Assembly (NCBI RefSeq): GCF_016735615.1
Contig: NZ_JAERSF010000003.1
Location: forward strand, 744,001-808,000
DNA length: 64,000 bases
From: Flavobacterium tagetis
GTDB lineage: Bacteria; Bacteroidota; Bacteroidia; Flavobacteriales; Flavobacteriaceae
Direction of reading: 5' to 3'
The notes beneath the pieces were generated by a model. It was not told where the DNA came from. It saw only the letters and a program-made list of their open reading frames with translations, and did not search any database. The translations under genes were made by a program, and so were the position numbers. Shown here one piece after another: positions 31,536 through 39,535 of the stretch. Within the stretch, counting starts at the first letter, position 1. The number at the start of each line of letters is the position of its first letter.

Positions 31536-31637
31536 TTTGTCATTCCGAGGAACGAGGAATCTCCATAAGGAACTCCGCAAAGTATATCAATCTTTGTCGA
31601 TTTAGCAACGAAGATTTCTCCTTCGTCGAAATGACAA
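31536..31637. repeat. intergenic palindrome family A (GTCATTCCGAGGAACGAGG)
   Basis: TTTGTCATTCCGAGGAACGA at 31536 and TCCTTCGTCGAAATGACAA ending at 31637; the interior has CGCAAAG and CAATCTTTGTCGA. Two repeat families lie side by side in this gap. Confidence 0.88.
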
Positions 31638-31721
31638 GATTGTGGAAAAAGACAAACCTAAAAATTATATGAGCTTATATTACTTATATGGTTTAATTTT
31701 AAAGTCTAAAAAATTAATAAG

Positions 31722-34700
31722 GTGAATTTTATCCAGTTAAAAAATACGATCTCCCTTCAAAAAGATAAAATAGTTTTGTCTGGTTTGGCGATGCTTTTTA
31801 GTATAAACATCACAGCCCAAAACAATTTTCCAGACATTATCAAAACCAAAGAAGGAAAACTTTCTTTCACTACAGACAGTAAAGGAAATCAAATCCCTGA
31901 TTTTTCTTTTGCAGGATACAGAAATTCTGAAGTCGCACTTCCGAATCTGGAGAATAAAATTTTTGTTTCTCAACAAGAAGAAGATGCAACACAAAAAATC
32001 CAAAATGCAATTGATTATGTAAGTGCATTAAAACCAGATAAATCAGGATTTCGTGGAGCAGTTTTGTTAGACAAAGGAACTTTCAGAATCAGCGGAACAT
32101 TATATATCAGAAAATCTGGAGTAGTTTTAAGAGGAAGTGGCAATTCGGAAAACGGAACAATACTTTTAGGAACCGGATTAGAAAGAGAAGCTTTAATTAG
32201 AATTTTAGGCTTAAACGATAAAATTTATAAAGATTCATTTGAATTTGCAAACGCTTACACACCACTTGGAACGCAGAAAATCCAGTTAAAAAATACTTCA
32301 AAATTAAAAGTTGGCGACGAAATCGAAATCAGCAAACCTTTAACGGATAATTTCATTAAAGAAGTAAACATGCAGGATTTCGGTGGAGAAACTTCTTGGA
32401 TTGGCTGGAAAAAAGGAGACTGGACGACAACTTGGAATAGAATTGTTACCAAAATCAACGGAAACGAAGTAACCGTAAATGCTCCAATTACAATGTCTTT
32501 AGATGAGGAGTTTGGAACTTCAAAAGTAACCGTTTATTCTTGGGCAGGAAGAATCGAACATATCGGAATTGAAAATATCTTAATAAAATCAACTTATAAT
32601 CTTTCAAACTTAAAAGACGAAGAACACAGATGGCAGGCTATCAGCATTGAAAACACTAGAAATGCTTGGGTAAAACAAGTTAATTTCAAACACTTTGCAG
32701 GCGGAGCTGTTACGATTTTAAAAACAAGTCAGCAAATTACGGTTGAAGATTGTATTGCCACAGAACCAATTTCTGAAATCGCTTCATTTAGAAGACACAC
32801 TTTTTATACCGAAGGTCAGCAGACTTTATTTCAGCGTTGTTACTCCGAATTTGGATATCATGATTTCGCTGTAGGCGGATTCGGAACAACTGGACCAAAT
32901 GCTTTCGTGCAATGCGAATCACATTTGCCATTCGAAAACAGCGGAGCAATTGGAAGCTGGGCAACTGGAGTTTTATTTGACATTGCCAATATCGACGGAA
33001 AAGCATTAAGTTACAACAACAGAGAACAAGGAGGAAGAGGAGCGGGATGGACAGCAGCCAATTCAGTAATCTGGGAATCATCAGCATCAAAAGTAGAATG
33101 TTATAGTCCGCCAACAGCACAAAACTGGGCTTTTGGAGTTTGGGGACAATTTGGAGGAAACGGACACTGGAAAAACGTAAACGAACATATCAGCCCAAGA
33201 AGTTTATTTTATACACAACTAGAAGCCAGATTAGGAAAACTTTCAATTCAGCCTTTTATCTATGATTTAGGCTCAGAAGCTTCTTCAAGTCCGAGTGTAG
33301 AAGTTGCTGCAGAATTGACTAAAAACGCTGCTACAACGGCAAAAAGTTTACAAGAATTAATTGTAGAAGCTTCAAAAGCAAATCCGATTAATACAGACAG
33401 TAAAGCTTTAAAAAATGCAAACGATTTAAAAGTTGCTTCAAATAAAACAGAAAAATCAACTTCTAAAGTAACAGTAGAAAACGGCTGGTTAACCTTTGAA
33501 GGAAAAGTAATTGCAGGAAAACAAACCAATGTAGCATGGTGGAGAGGGGATTTAAGTGATGATTTCGTTAACAAATCAACACCACATATTACTCGTTTTG
33601 TACCTGGAAGAACAGGAAACGGATTGACTGATAAAGTGCAAGAAACTGTAGATTATCTAACTAAAAATAATATCGTTGCCTTAGAACACAATTACGGTTT
33701 ATGGTACGACAGACGAATGGATGATCACGAACGTGTTCGCCGAATTGATGATGATGTTTGGCCTCCGTTTTACGAACAGCCTTTCGCCAGAAGTGGAAAA
33801 GATTTTGCCTGGGATCATTTAAGCAAATACGATTTAACAAAATTCAACGATTGGTACTGGAGCCGTTTAGCGCAGTTTGCAACATTAGCAGAACCAAACG
33901 GACAATTGTTAATAAATCAGCAATATTTTCAGCATAATATATTAGAAGCGGGAGCGCACTGGGCAAGTTCGCCTTGGCGTTCAGCAAACAATATTAATAG
34001 CACAGGATTTCCTGAACCACCGCCTTATGCAGGAGACAAACGTATTTTCATGGCAGAGCAGTTTTACGATATTACCAATGCTCAAAGAAGAAAATTGCAC
34101 GAAGGTTTCATCAGAAAATCATTTGAGAACTTTCAGGAAAACAGCAACGTAATTCAGCTGACAAGTGCCGAATTTACAGGTCCGTTGCATTTCATGGAAT
34201 TCTGGTTAGACCAAGCTCAAAAATGGAAAGATGAAACTGGTAAAAAAGGCTTAATTGGTTTAAGTGCTACAAAAGACGTTCAGGATGCTATTTTAAATGA
34301 TGCTAAAAGAAATAAAACTGTTGATGTAATCGACATTCGATATTGGTATTACAAAGAAGATGGTTCAGCTTATGCACCGCAAGGAGGCGTAAATCTTGCA
34401 CCAAGACAGCACGCCAGAAAACTAAAAACCGGAAAAGAAACCGACAATCAGGTATATCGTGCCGTTCGTGAATACAGAGAAAAATATCCGGATAAAGTCA
34501 TTTTATATTCAACAGACGGTTCTTCAAGATTTGGATGGCCGGCTTTAATGGCTGGAGCTTCATTGCCAAACATTCCGAAAATTGAACTTGTGCAGTTTTA
34601 TTCCGTTTTAAGCGAAATGAAATTAGTTGACGGAAATACGTTTTCCGACAATCTTTGGAAGTTAGAAAATAAAGGAAAAAGCTATCTTTTCTATTTAAAA

Positions 34701-34874
34701 AACGACCAAGATATCACAATCGATTTATCAAATGAAAAAGGAACATTTGAAGTATTTGCAATCAATGCTTCAACAGGAAATATAACCAAAAAAGCAAACA
34801 TCGGCGGAGGAAAACAAATAACCATTCCACAAGCCGAAATAAAAGAAAAAGTGCTTTTTATAGTGAAAAAGTAA
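31722..34874 (+). CDS. beta-helix plus TIM-barrel-like fusion protein (DUF6298-like), GTG start
   Basis: A 1050-residue secreted protein. The start is GTG at 31722; the only near upstream ATG in any useful frame meets a stop. Signal segment IVLSGLAMLFSINITAQ. Residues about 60-520 read as a pectate-lyase-superfamily beta-helix (IQNAIDYV, GAVLLDKGTFRISGTLYIRKSGVVLRGSG). A Ser/Ala/Lys-rich linker spans about 530-583. Residues about 585-1000 start with VENGWLTFEGK and contain ITRFVPGRTGNGL, LWYDRRMDDHERVRR and DVIDIRYWYYKEDGS, consistent with a barrel-type glycosidase; a small beta tail ends the protein. I recall the label DUF6298 for such proteins but no activity. The pairing of a helix and a barrel suggests two active sites or a binding helix plus catalytic barrel. 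Confidence 0.6.
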   Translation: MNFIQLKNTISLQKDKIVLSGLAMLFSINITAQNNFPDIIKTKEGKLSFTTDSKGNQIPDFSFAGYRNSEVALPNLENKIFVSQQEEDATQKIQNAIDYVSALKPDKSGFRGAVLLDKGTFRISGTLYIRKSGVVLRGSGNSENGTILLGTGLEREALIRILGLNDKIYKDSFEFANAYTPLGTQKIQLKNTSKLKVGDEIEISKPLTDNFIKEVNMQDFGGETSWIGWKKGDWTTTWNRIVTKINGNEVTVNAPITMSLDEEFGTSKVTVYSWAGRIEHIGIENILIKSTYNLSNLKDEEHRWQAISIENTRNAWVKQVNFKHFAGGAVTILKTSQQITVEDCIATEPISEIASFRRHTFYTEGQQTLFQRCYSEFGYHDFAVGGFGTTGPNAFVQCESHLPFENSGAIGSWATGVLFDIANIDGKALSYNNREQGGRGAGWTAANSVIWESSASKVECYSPPTAQNWAFGVWGQFGGNGHWKNVNEHISPRSLFYTQLEARLGKLSIQPFIYDLGSEASSSPSVEVAAELTKNAATTAKSLQELIVEASKANPINTDSKALKNANDLKVASNKTEKSTSKVTVENGWLTFEGKVIAGKQTNVAWWRGDLSDDFVNKSTPHITRFVPGRTGNGLTDKVQETVDYLTKNNIVALEHNYGLWYDRRMDDHERVRRIDDDVWPPFYEQPFARSGKDFAWDHLSKYDLTKFNDWYWSRLAQFATLAEPNGQLLINQQYFQHNILEAGAHWASSPWRSANNINSTGFPEPPPYAGDKRIFMAEQFYDITNAQRRKLHEGFIRKSFENFQENSNVIQLTSAEFTGPLHFMEFWLDQAQKWKDETGKKGLIGLSATKDVQDAILNDAKRNKTVDVIDIRYWYYKEDGSAYAPQGGVNLAPRQHARKLKTGKETDNQVYRAVREYREKYPDKVILYSTDGSSRFGWPALMAGASLPNIPKIELVQFYSVLSEMKLVDGNTFSDNLWKLENKGKSYLFYLKNDQDITIDLSNEKGTFEVFAINASTGNITKKANIGGGKQITIPQAEIKEKVLFIVKK

Positions 34875-34886
34875 AAAGTTTTGATA

Positions 34887-35085
34887 GCCACGAATTCACG
34901 AATTAATCGGAAAGAATTAAATCTGCTTAATTTCTCAAATCTGCGAGAGAAAAATTTCACGCAGATTTAAGCAGATTCAGCAGATTTTATAAAATTTAGA
35001 TCTGCGTAAATCTGCCAAAATCAGTAAAATCTGCGTGAAATAAATACACAAAGATTATAAAAAAAATAATTCGTGAATTCGTGGC
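34887..35085. repeat. nested palindrome, family C (GCCACGAATTCACGAATT) around a CACGCAGATTT repeat
   Basis: Perfect 18-bp arms at 34887-34904 and 35068-35085 are identical to the arms at 46086-46218. Between them lies a second set of units, TTTCACGCAGATTT at about 34955 and AAATCTGCGTGAA near 35025-35040, plus several CAGATTT direct repeats. It spans nearly the full gap. Confidence 0.92.
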
Positions 35086-35124
35086 AAACAAACCTAAAAA
35101 ACATAAATTCAAAAACAAACCAAA

Positions 35125-36531
35125 ATGAATCTGAAAATTAAATCTTTATACGCTCTTAGTATAAGCTTTATGTTGACAGCACAAAGCGGATTTTCGCAAT
35201 CTGCCAAAACAAAAGCCTCTCTGCCTGAAATCAAAGTATCTAAAAATCAGCATTATTTTGTTACCGAAAACGAAAAACCATTTTTCTGGCTAGGCGACAC
35301 AGGCTGGCTGGCATTCGGAAAACTGGATAGAGCAGGAATTGAGAAATATTTCAAAGACAGAAAAGACAAAGGATTTAATGTCGTTCAGGTGATGGTTTTG
35401 CATAACATCAATGCTGTTAACGTTTATGGCGATGCGGCTTTGATAAACGAAGACGTTTCAAAACCGTTGATTACGGCAGGAAATGATTTTAAAGATGCAA
35501 AACAATACGATTATTGGGATCACGTAGATTACACCTTAGATGTGGCTCAGAAAAACGGAATTTATCTTGCAATGGTTCCGGTTTGGGGAACAAATGTTTC
35601 AAAAGGAAATAAAGTAAGTAAAGAACAAGCAATTGAATATGCTAAGTTCTTAGCTAACCGATATAAAAATAGAACCAATGTAATCTGGTTAAATGGTGGA
35701 GACACTCACGGAAACGAATTTCAGGATATCTGGAATGCCATCGGAAATACTTTAAAAACTAACAATCCAAACCAGTTGGTAACTTTCCATCCGTTTGGAA
35801 GAACCGATTCTTCAGAGAACTTTCACAACGAAAAATGGCTGGATTTCAATATGTTTCAATCAGGACACAGAAGATACGATCAGGATTCATCAAAAACGAA
35901 TTTCAAAGAAGACAATTACAAATTTGTCCTAAGAGATTTCGAATTAAAACCAACAAAACCAACACTTGACGGAGAACCATCTTACGAAGGAATTCCACAC
36001 GGCTTACACGATACTCTACAGCCAAAATGGACAGCAAGTGATGTTCGCCGTTATGGATATTGGTCGGTTTTATCAGGCGGTGCAGGTTATACGTACGGGC
36101 ACAATGCTGTAATGCAAATGTTTAGAAAAGGCGATAAACCCGCATATGGAAACAAAGAATTATGGACATCGGCAATCAATGCGCCTGGAGCAAAACAAAT
36201 GATTTACATTAAGAAATTAATGGAAGAAGTGCCATTTTTAGAAGGAGTTCCAGATGCTTCATTAGTGGTGAATCAAGGAGGAAAATACGATTATATTTCA
36301 GCGATAAGAGGTGAAAAGTATGCTCTACTATACACTTACAACGGAAGAATAATAGAAGTAAAACTAGGAAAAATTGCTGGAGATAAATTCGAAGCAACTT
36401 GGTACAATCCAAGAAATGGTAAGAAAACTAAAATCGGAATATTTGATAACAAAGGAACTCAAAACTTTCAACCTGCAGGAAAAAAAGAAGATGGTAATGA
36501 CTGGGTTTTGATTTTGAAATCTACTAAGTGA
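35125..36531 (+). CDS. GH140-type apiosidase (DUF4038 family)
   Basis: A 468-residue secreted protein; signal peptide ends at SGFSQ (about residue 25). The TIM barrel opens with PFFWLGDTGWLAFGKL and carries Asp193 in LNGGDTHGN and Glu284 in LDGEPSYEG as the probable acid/base and nucleophile; the family prototype BT1012 has, as I recall, Asp187 and Glu284. A C-terminal beta domain (about 375-465, typical DUF4038 companion) includes YNPRNGKKTKIG. The prototype is an endo-apiosidase cutting the apiose-galacturonate link that joins RG-II side chains to the backbone. The sequence supports the family strongly; the apiose specificity is inferred and is supported by the GH138 gene in the same locus. 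Confidence 0.85.
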   Translation: MNLKIKSLYALSISFMLTAQSGFSQSAKTKASLPEIKVSKNQHYFVTENEKPFFWLGDTGWLAFGKLDRAGIEKYFKDRKDKGFNVVQVMVLHNINAVNVYGDAALINEDVSKPLITAGNDFKDAKQYDYWDHVDYTLDVAQKNGIYLAMVPVWGTNVSKGNKVSKEQAIEYAKFLANRYKNRTNVIWLNGGDTHGNEFQDIWNAIGNTLKTNNPNQLVTFHPFGRTDSSENFHNEKWLDFNMFQSGHRRYDQDSSKTNFKEDNYKFVLRDFELKPTKPTLDGEPSYEGIPHGLHDTLQPKWTASDVRRYGYWSVLSGGAGYTYGHNAVMQMFRKGDKPAYGNKELWTSAINAPGAKQMIYIKKLMEEVPFLEGVPDASLVVNQGGKYDYISAIRGEKYALLYTYNGRIIEVKLGKIAGDKFEATWYNPRNGKKTKIGIFDNKGTQNFQPAGKKEDGNDWVLILKSTK

Positions 36532-36564
36532 TTAGTGAAAAGTAAAAAGTAATTAGTGAAATGC

Positions 36565-36590
36565 AATTCGTGAGTAAATAATCACGAATT
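36565..36590. repeat. small palindrome AATTCGTGA/TCACGAATT
   Basis: Nine-bp perfect arms with an 8-base loop, sharing the CACGAATT core of family C; located directly left of a family A palindrome. Confidence 0.7.
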
Positions 36591-36600
36591 ATCCACAATC

Positions 36601-36689
36601 TTGTCATTTCGACGTAAGGAGAAACTCTACAAAGTTGCTCAACCATGCGGAGCTACTAATGAGGATTTCTCCTTACGTCGAAATGACAA
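36601..36689. repeat. perfect 24-bp palindrome family A (TTGTCATTTCGACGTAAGGA)
   Basis: Arms at 36601-36624 and 36666-36689 are exact reverse complements, loop of 41 bases. It is followed by AATCTGTGGCAAAATAAAAC, a half unit of the family C interior type. Confidence 0.95.
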
Positions 36690-36750
36690 AAATGAGAGTA
36701 AAAATCTGTGCTAATCATTTTAATCTGTGGCAAAATAAAACAACACAACA

Positions 36751-38319
36751 ATGAAAAACATACTAATAATACTCTGCTTCATAACAGGATTAAATACAAC
36801 TTTCGCACAAGACGGCTGGTTAAACATCCTAAACGAAGGCGGAAACAATAAAGGAATAAAATGCACCCAAGCCATTCAGAATGCCATTGAAAAAGCATCC
36901 AAAAACGGCGGAGGAACCATCTTTTTTCCAGCAGGAGAATATTTAACGGGAGCCTTGACACTAAGAAGCAACATCACGATTCACTTAGATTCTGGAGCAC
37001 TTTTAAAGTTCTCAGAGAACTTTGATGATTTTCTACCTTATGTAGAGATGCGTTACGAAGGAATTGTAATGAAGAGTTTCCAACCTTTATTTTATGCAAA
37101 AGACGTTGAAAATATTACCATCACAGGAAGAGGCGTAATCGACGGACAAGGAAAAGCGTGGTGGAATGAAGTGTATCGAATCGAAACAGCTAAAGAACCG
37201 CTTCCTCCAACCAAATATCAAACCATGTGGGAAGAGCAAAATAAAGGCCTTTACACAGAACCGTATTACAAAAGAACAGTTGATAAAAAATTTTTCAGAC
37301 CATCTTTTTTTCAAGCTTACAACTGCAAAAACATTTTGATTGAAGGTGTAACTTTTAAAAATTCGCCTTTCTGGACCATCAACCCGGAATTTTGTGATAA
37401 TGTGACGGTTACTGGAATTTCGATTTTTAATCCGCATTCGCCAAACACAGACGGAATTAATCCTTCATCTTGTACCAATGTTCACATTTCAAACTGCCAT
37501 ATCAGCGTTGGAGACGATTGTATCACGATCAAATCGGGAAGAGACGGCGACGGACGTAAATACGGAAAAGCAACAGAAAATGTAACCATCACAAACTGCA
37601 CCATGTTAAGCGGTCACGGTGGAGTGGTAATCGGTAGCGAAATGTCAGGAGGAATTAAAAAAATCACAATATCCAACTGTGTTTTTGATGGAACAGATCG
37701 CGGAATCCGTATTAAATCAGCTCGTGGAAGAGGTGGAGTTGTAGAAGATATTCGTGTTGATAATATTGTCATGAAAAACATCAAAGAAGAAGCCATCGTT
37801 TTGAGTCTTTTCTATGATAAAGGGACTACAGTTGAACCTGTAACGGAGAAAACACCGATTTTCAGAAACATTCACATGAGTAATATTACAGCTTCAAACG
37901 TAAACAAAGCTGGGCAAATTCTTGGAATTACTGAAATGCCAATCCAAAACATCACTTTCTCTAACATCAATATGGATGGAAAAGAAGGTTTTACTGTAAG
38001 TACCGCAACAGATGTTGAATTTCACGATGTAAAAGTAAACGCAACTGTAGGTTCGTCTTTCAAAATCTCAGATTCAAAAAATGTGATTTTGGATAATATT
38101 GGATCTTCAACAGCGATAAAAGGAGTTCCGGTTATCAAATTAGATAACGTTTCGAATGCATTGATCAACAATAATTTTCCATTCAATCCAACCGATATTT
38201 TTATCGAGGCCGATGGAAAAGACACCAAAAATATTTTCCTAAAAAACAATGTGTTCAACAATGTAACAACGAAAATTAAAAAAGGAGCTTCTTTAGATAA
38301 AAAAGCGATTACAGAATAA
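36751..38319 (+). CDS. GH28 polygalacturonase
   Basis: A 522-residue secreted beta-helix enzyme; signal peptide MKNILIILCFITGLNTTFAQ. All four GH28 motifs are present: Asn232-Thr-Asp234-Gly, Gly-Asp255-Asp256, Gly-His289-Gly and Arg320-Ile-Lys322, so the three catalytic Asp residues and the substrate-binding Arg/Lys are intact. The N-terminal DGWLNILNEGG and GGGTIFFPAGEYLTGAL blocks are those of the exo-acting, Bacteroidota-type group. It hydrolyses alpha-1,4 galacturonate links of homogalacturonan or the RG-II backbone, probably in the periplasm. An insert around residues 145-180 (KEPLPPTKY) could close the cleft and favour exo action; that is inference. Confidence 0.95.
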   Translation: MKNILIILCFITGLNTTFAQDGWLNILNEGGNNKGIKCTQAIQNAIEKASKNGGGTIFFPAGEYLTGALTLRSNITIHLDSGALLKFSENFDDFLPYVEMRYEGIVMKSFQPLFYAKDVENITITGRGVIDGQGKAWWNEVYRIETAKEPLPPTKYQTMWEEQNKGLYTEPYYKRTVDKKFFRPSFFQAYNCKNILIEGVTFKNSPFWTINPEFCDNVTVTGISIFNPHSPNTDGINPSSCTNVHISNCHISVGDDCITIKSGRDGDGRKYGKATENVTITNCTMLSGHGGVVIGSEMSGGIKKITISNCVFDGTDRGIRIKSARGRGGVVEDIRVDNIVMKNIKEEAIVLSLFYDKGTTVEPVTEKTPIFRNIHMSNITASNVNKAGQILGITEMPIQNITFSNINMDGKEGFTVSTATDVEFHDVKVNATVGSSFKISDSKNVILDNIGSSTAIKGVPVIKLDNVSNALINNNFPFNPTDIFIEADGKDTKNIFLKNNVFNNVTTKIKKGASLDKKAITE

Positions 38320-38344
38320 TAAAATTTAGTAGCAGAAACAATAG

Positions 38345-38445
38345 GCATTTTTGGAAACACCGTCCCGCTTTCCGTTGCAATCTTGTAAACCGAACCCCGG
38401 TTTACAAGGATTTTCACTGCAATCGGGGCTAAAGAGAAAGATTAG
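38345..38445. repeat. palindromic element with CTTGTAAACCG/CGGTTTACAAG core
   Basis: Perfect 11-bp stem 38382-38392 with 38398-38408 and loop AACCC, flanked by GCAATC on both sides (TTGCAATC and CTGCAATCG). A separate family from the others; only this copy is in the window. Confidence 0.8.
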
Positions 38446-38474
38446 GCTTTTTTGCCATTATAAGTAAACAAGAC

Positions 38475-39392
38475 ATGAAAAAAATATTCATCCTATTAAC
38501 CTTTTCGATTTTTGCGATATCTTACGCACAAAAAAAGAAAGAACTCTATCTTTTTACGTCATTTAGAGAACCCGCAACAGAAGGTTTATATTTGGCGTAC
38601 AGTGAAGACGGTTACAACTGGAAAGGATTAGAAGGATCATTTTTAAAACCAGAAATCGGAGCCAGTAAAATTATGCGCGATCCGTCAATCACAAAAGGAG
38701 CAGACGGAACGTATCACATAGTTTGGACAACCGACTGGAAAGGCGGAAACGGTTTTGGTTACGCCAGTTCAAAAGACCTGATTCATTGGTCAGAACAACA
38801 ATATATTCCTGTCATGAAAAATGAGCCAGAAGTGGTAAATGTTTGGGCTCCGGAAATTTTTTATGATGATGTAAAAAAAGAATACATAATTATTTGGGCA
38901 TCAACAATTCCGTTTCGATTTCCAAAAGGTGTTGAAGAGGAAAAAAACAACCACAGAATGTATTATGTAACGACGAAAGATTTCAAAACGTTTTCAGATA
39001 CAAAATTATATTACGATCCAGGTTTCAGCGTAATTGATTGTGTGATTGTCAAAAAAGGAAAGAAAGATTATGTTTTGGTTTTGAAAGACAATACAAGACC
39101 AATGCGAAATATAAAAGTAGCTTTCGGAAAATCGCCTTTAGGGCCGTTTGAAAAAAGTTCTGAGCCTTTAACCGAATATTTATCTGAAGGTCCAACAGTA
39201 GTGAAAGTCGGTAAAAACTGGCTGTTGTATTATGACAATTATGGTTCGAAAAATTATAAAGCGTTAAGTACAACAGATTTTGTTCATTTTGAAGATGTTT
39301 CCTCCAAAATAAGTCTTCCAGAAGGACACAAACACGGAACGATTACAACAATCTCTGAAGACGTTTTAAAGGGATTAATTGAAAAGAAATAG
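38475..39392 (+). CDS. GH43-like glycosidase (five-bladed beta-propeller)
   Basis: A 305-residue secreted protein; signal peptide MKKIFILLTFSIFAISYAQ. It consists of a single propeller domain with blade motifs SEDGYNWKGL, SSKDLIHWSEQ and TTDFVHFEDV. The three acids usual for GH43 are plausible as Asp69 (MRDPSI), Asp188 (VIDCVI) and Glu238 (SEGPTV), the last in the typical position of the general acid. It probably releases alpha-L-arabinofuranose or a similar sugar from pectic side chains. No accessory module is attached, making it shorter than most GH43 members. Family membership is likely; the subfamily and sugar are unknown. Confidence 0.75.
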   Translation: MKKIFILLTFSIFAISYAQKKKELYLFTSFREPATEGLYLAYSEDGYNWKGLEGSFLKPEIGASKIMRDPSITKGADGTYHIVWTTDWKGGNGFGYASSKDLIHWSEQQYIPVMKNEPEVVNVWAPEIFYDDVKKEYIIIWASTIPFRFPKGVEEEKNNHRMYYVTTKDFKTFSDTKLYYDPGFSVIDCVIVKKGKKDYVLVLKDNTRPMRNIKVAFGKSPLGPFEKSSEPLTEYLSEGPTVVKVGKNWLLYYDNYGSKNYKALSTTDFVHFEDVSSKISLPEGHKHGTITTISEDVLKGLIEKK

Positions 39393-39401
39393 TTAGAAAA
39401 A

Positions 39402-39520
39402 TTTCACGCAGATCTAAAAATGATTTAAGCAGATCAAGCAGATTTTTTAATTTTTTTAAATCAAAAAGATTAAAATTAAATCTGCGCAAATCAGTCAAAA
39501 TCTGCAAAATCTGCGTGAAA
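39402..39520. repeat. palindrome TTTCACGCAGAT/ATCTGCGTGAAA
   Basis: Perfect 12-bp arms at 39402-39413 and 39509-39520 with several AAATCTGC / GCAGATT units between. This is the same element that is found nested inside the family C copy at 34887-35085 and as a small hairpin at 56882-56910. A GTG in its right arm (39515) would extend the next gene and is rejected. Confidence 0.88.
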
Positions 39521-39535
39521 CAAAAAAATAATAAA

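Noticed and set aside
39515-39535. GTG start for the propeller gene
   Set aside because: The codon is part of the conserved repeat arm CTGCGTGAAAC; the ATG at 39536 is adequate.
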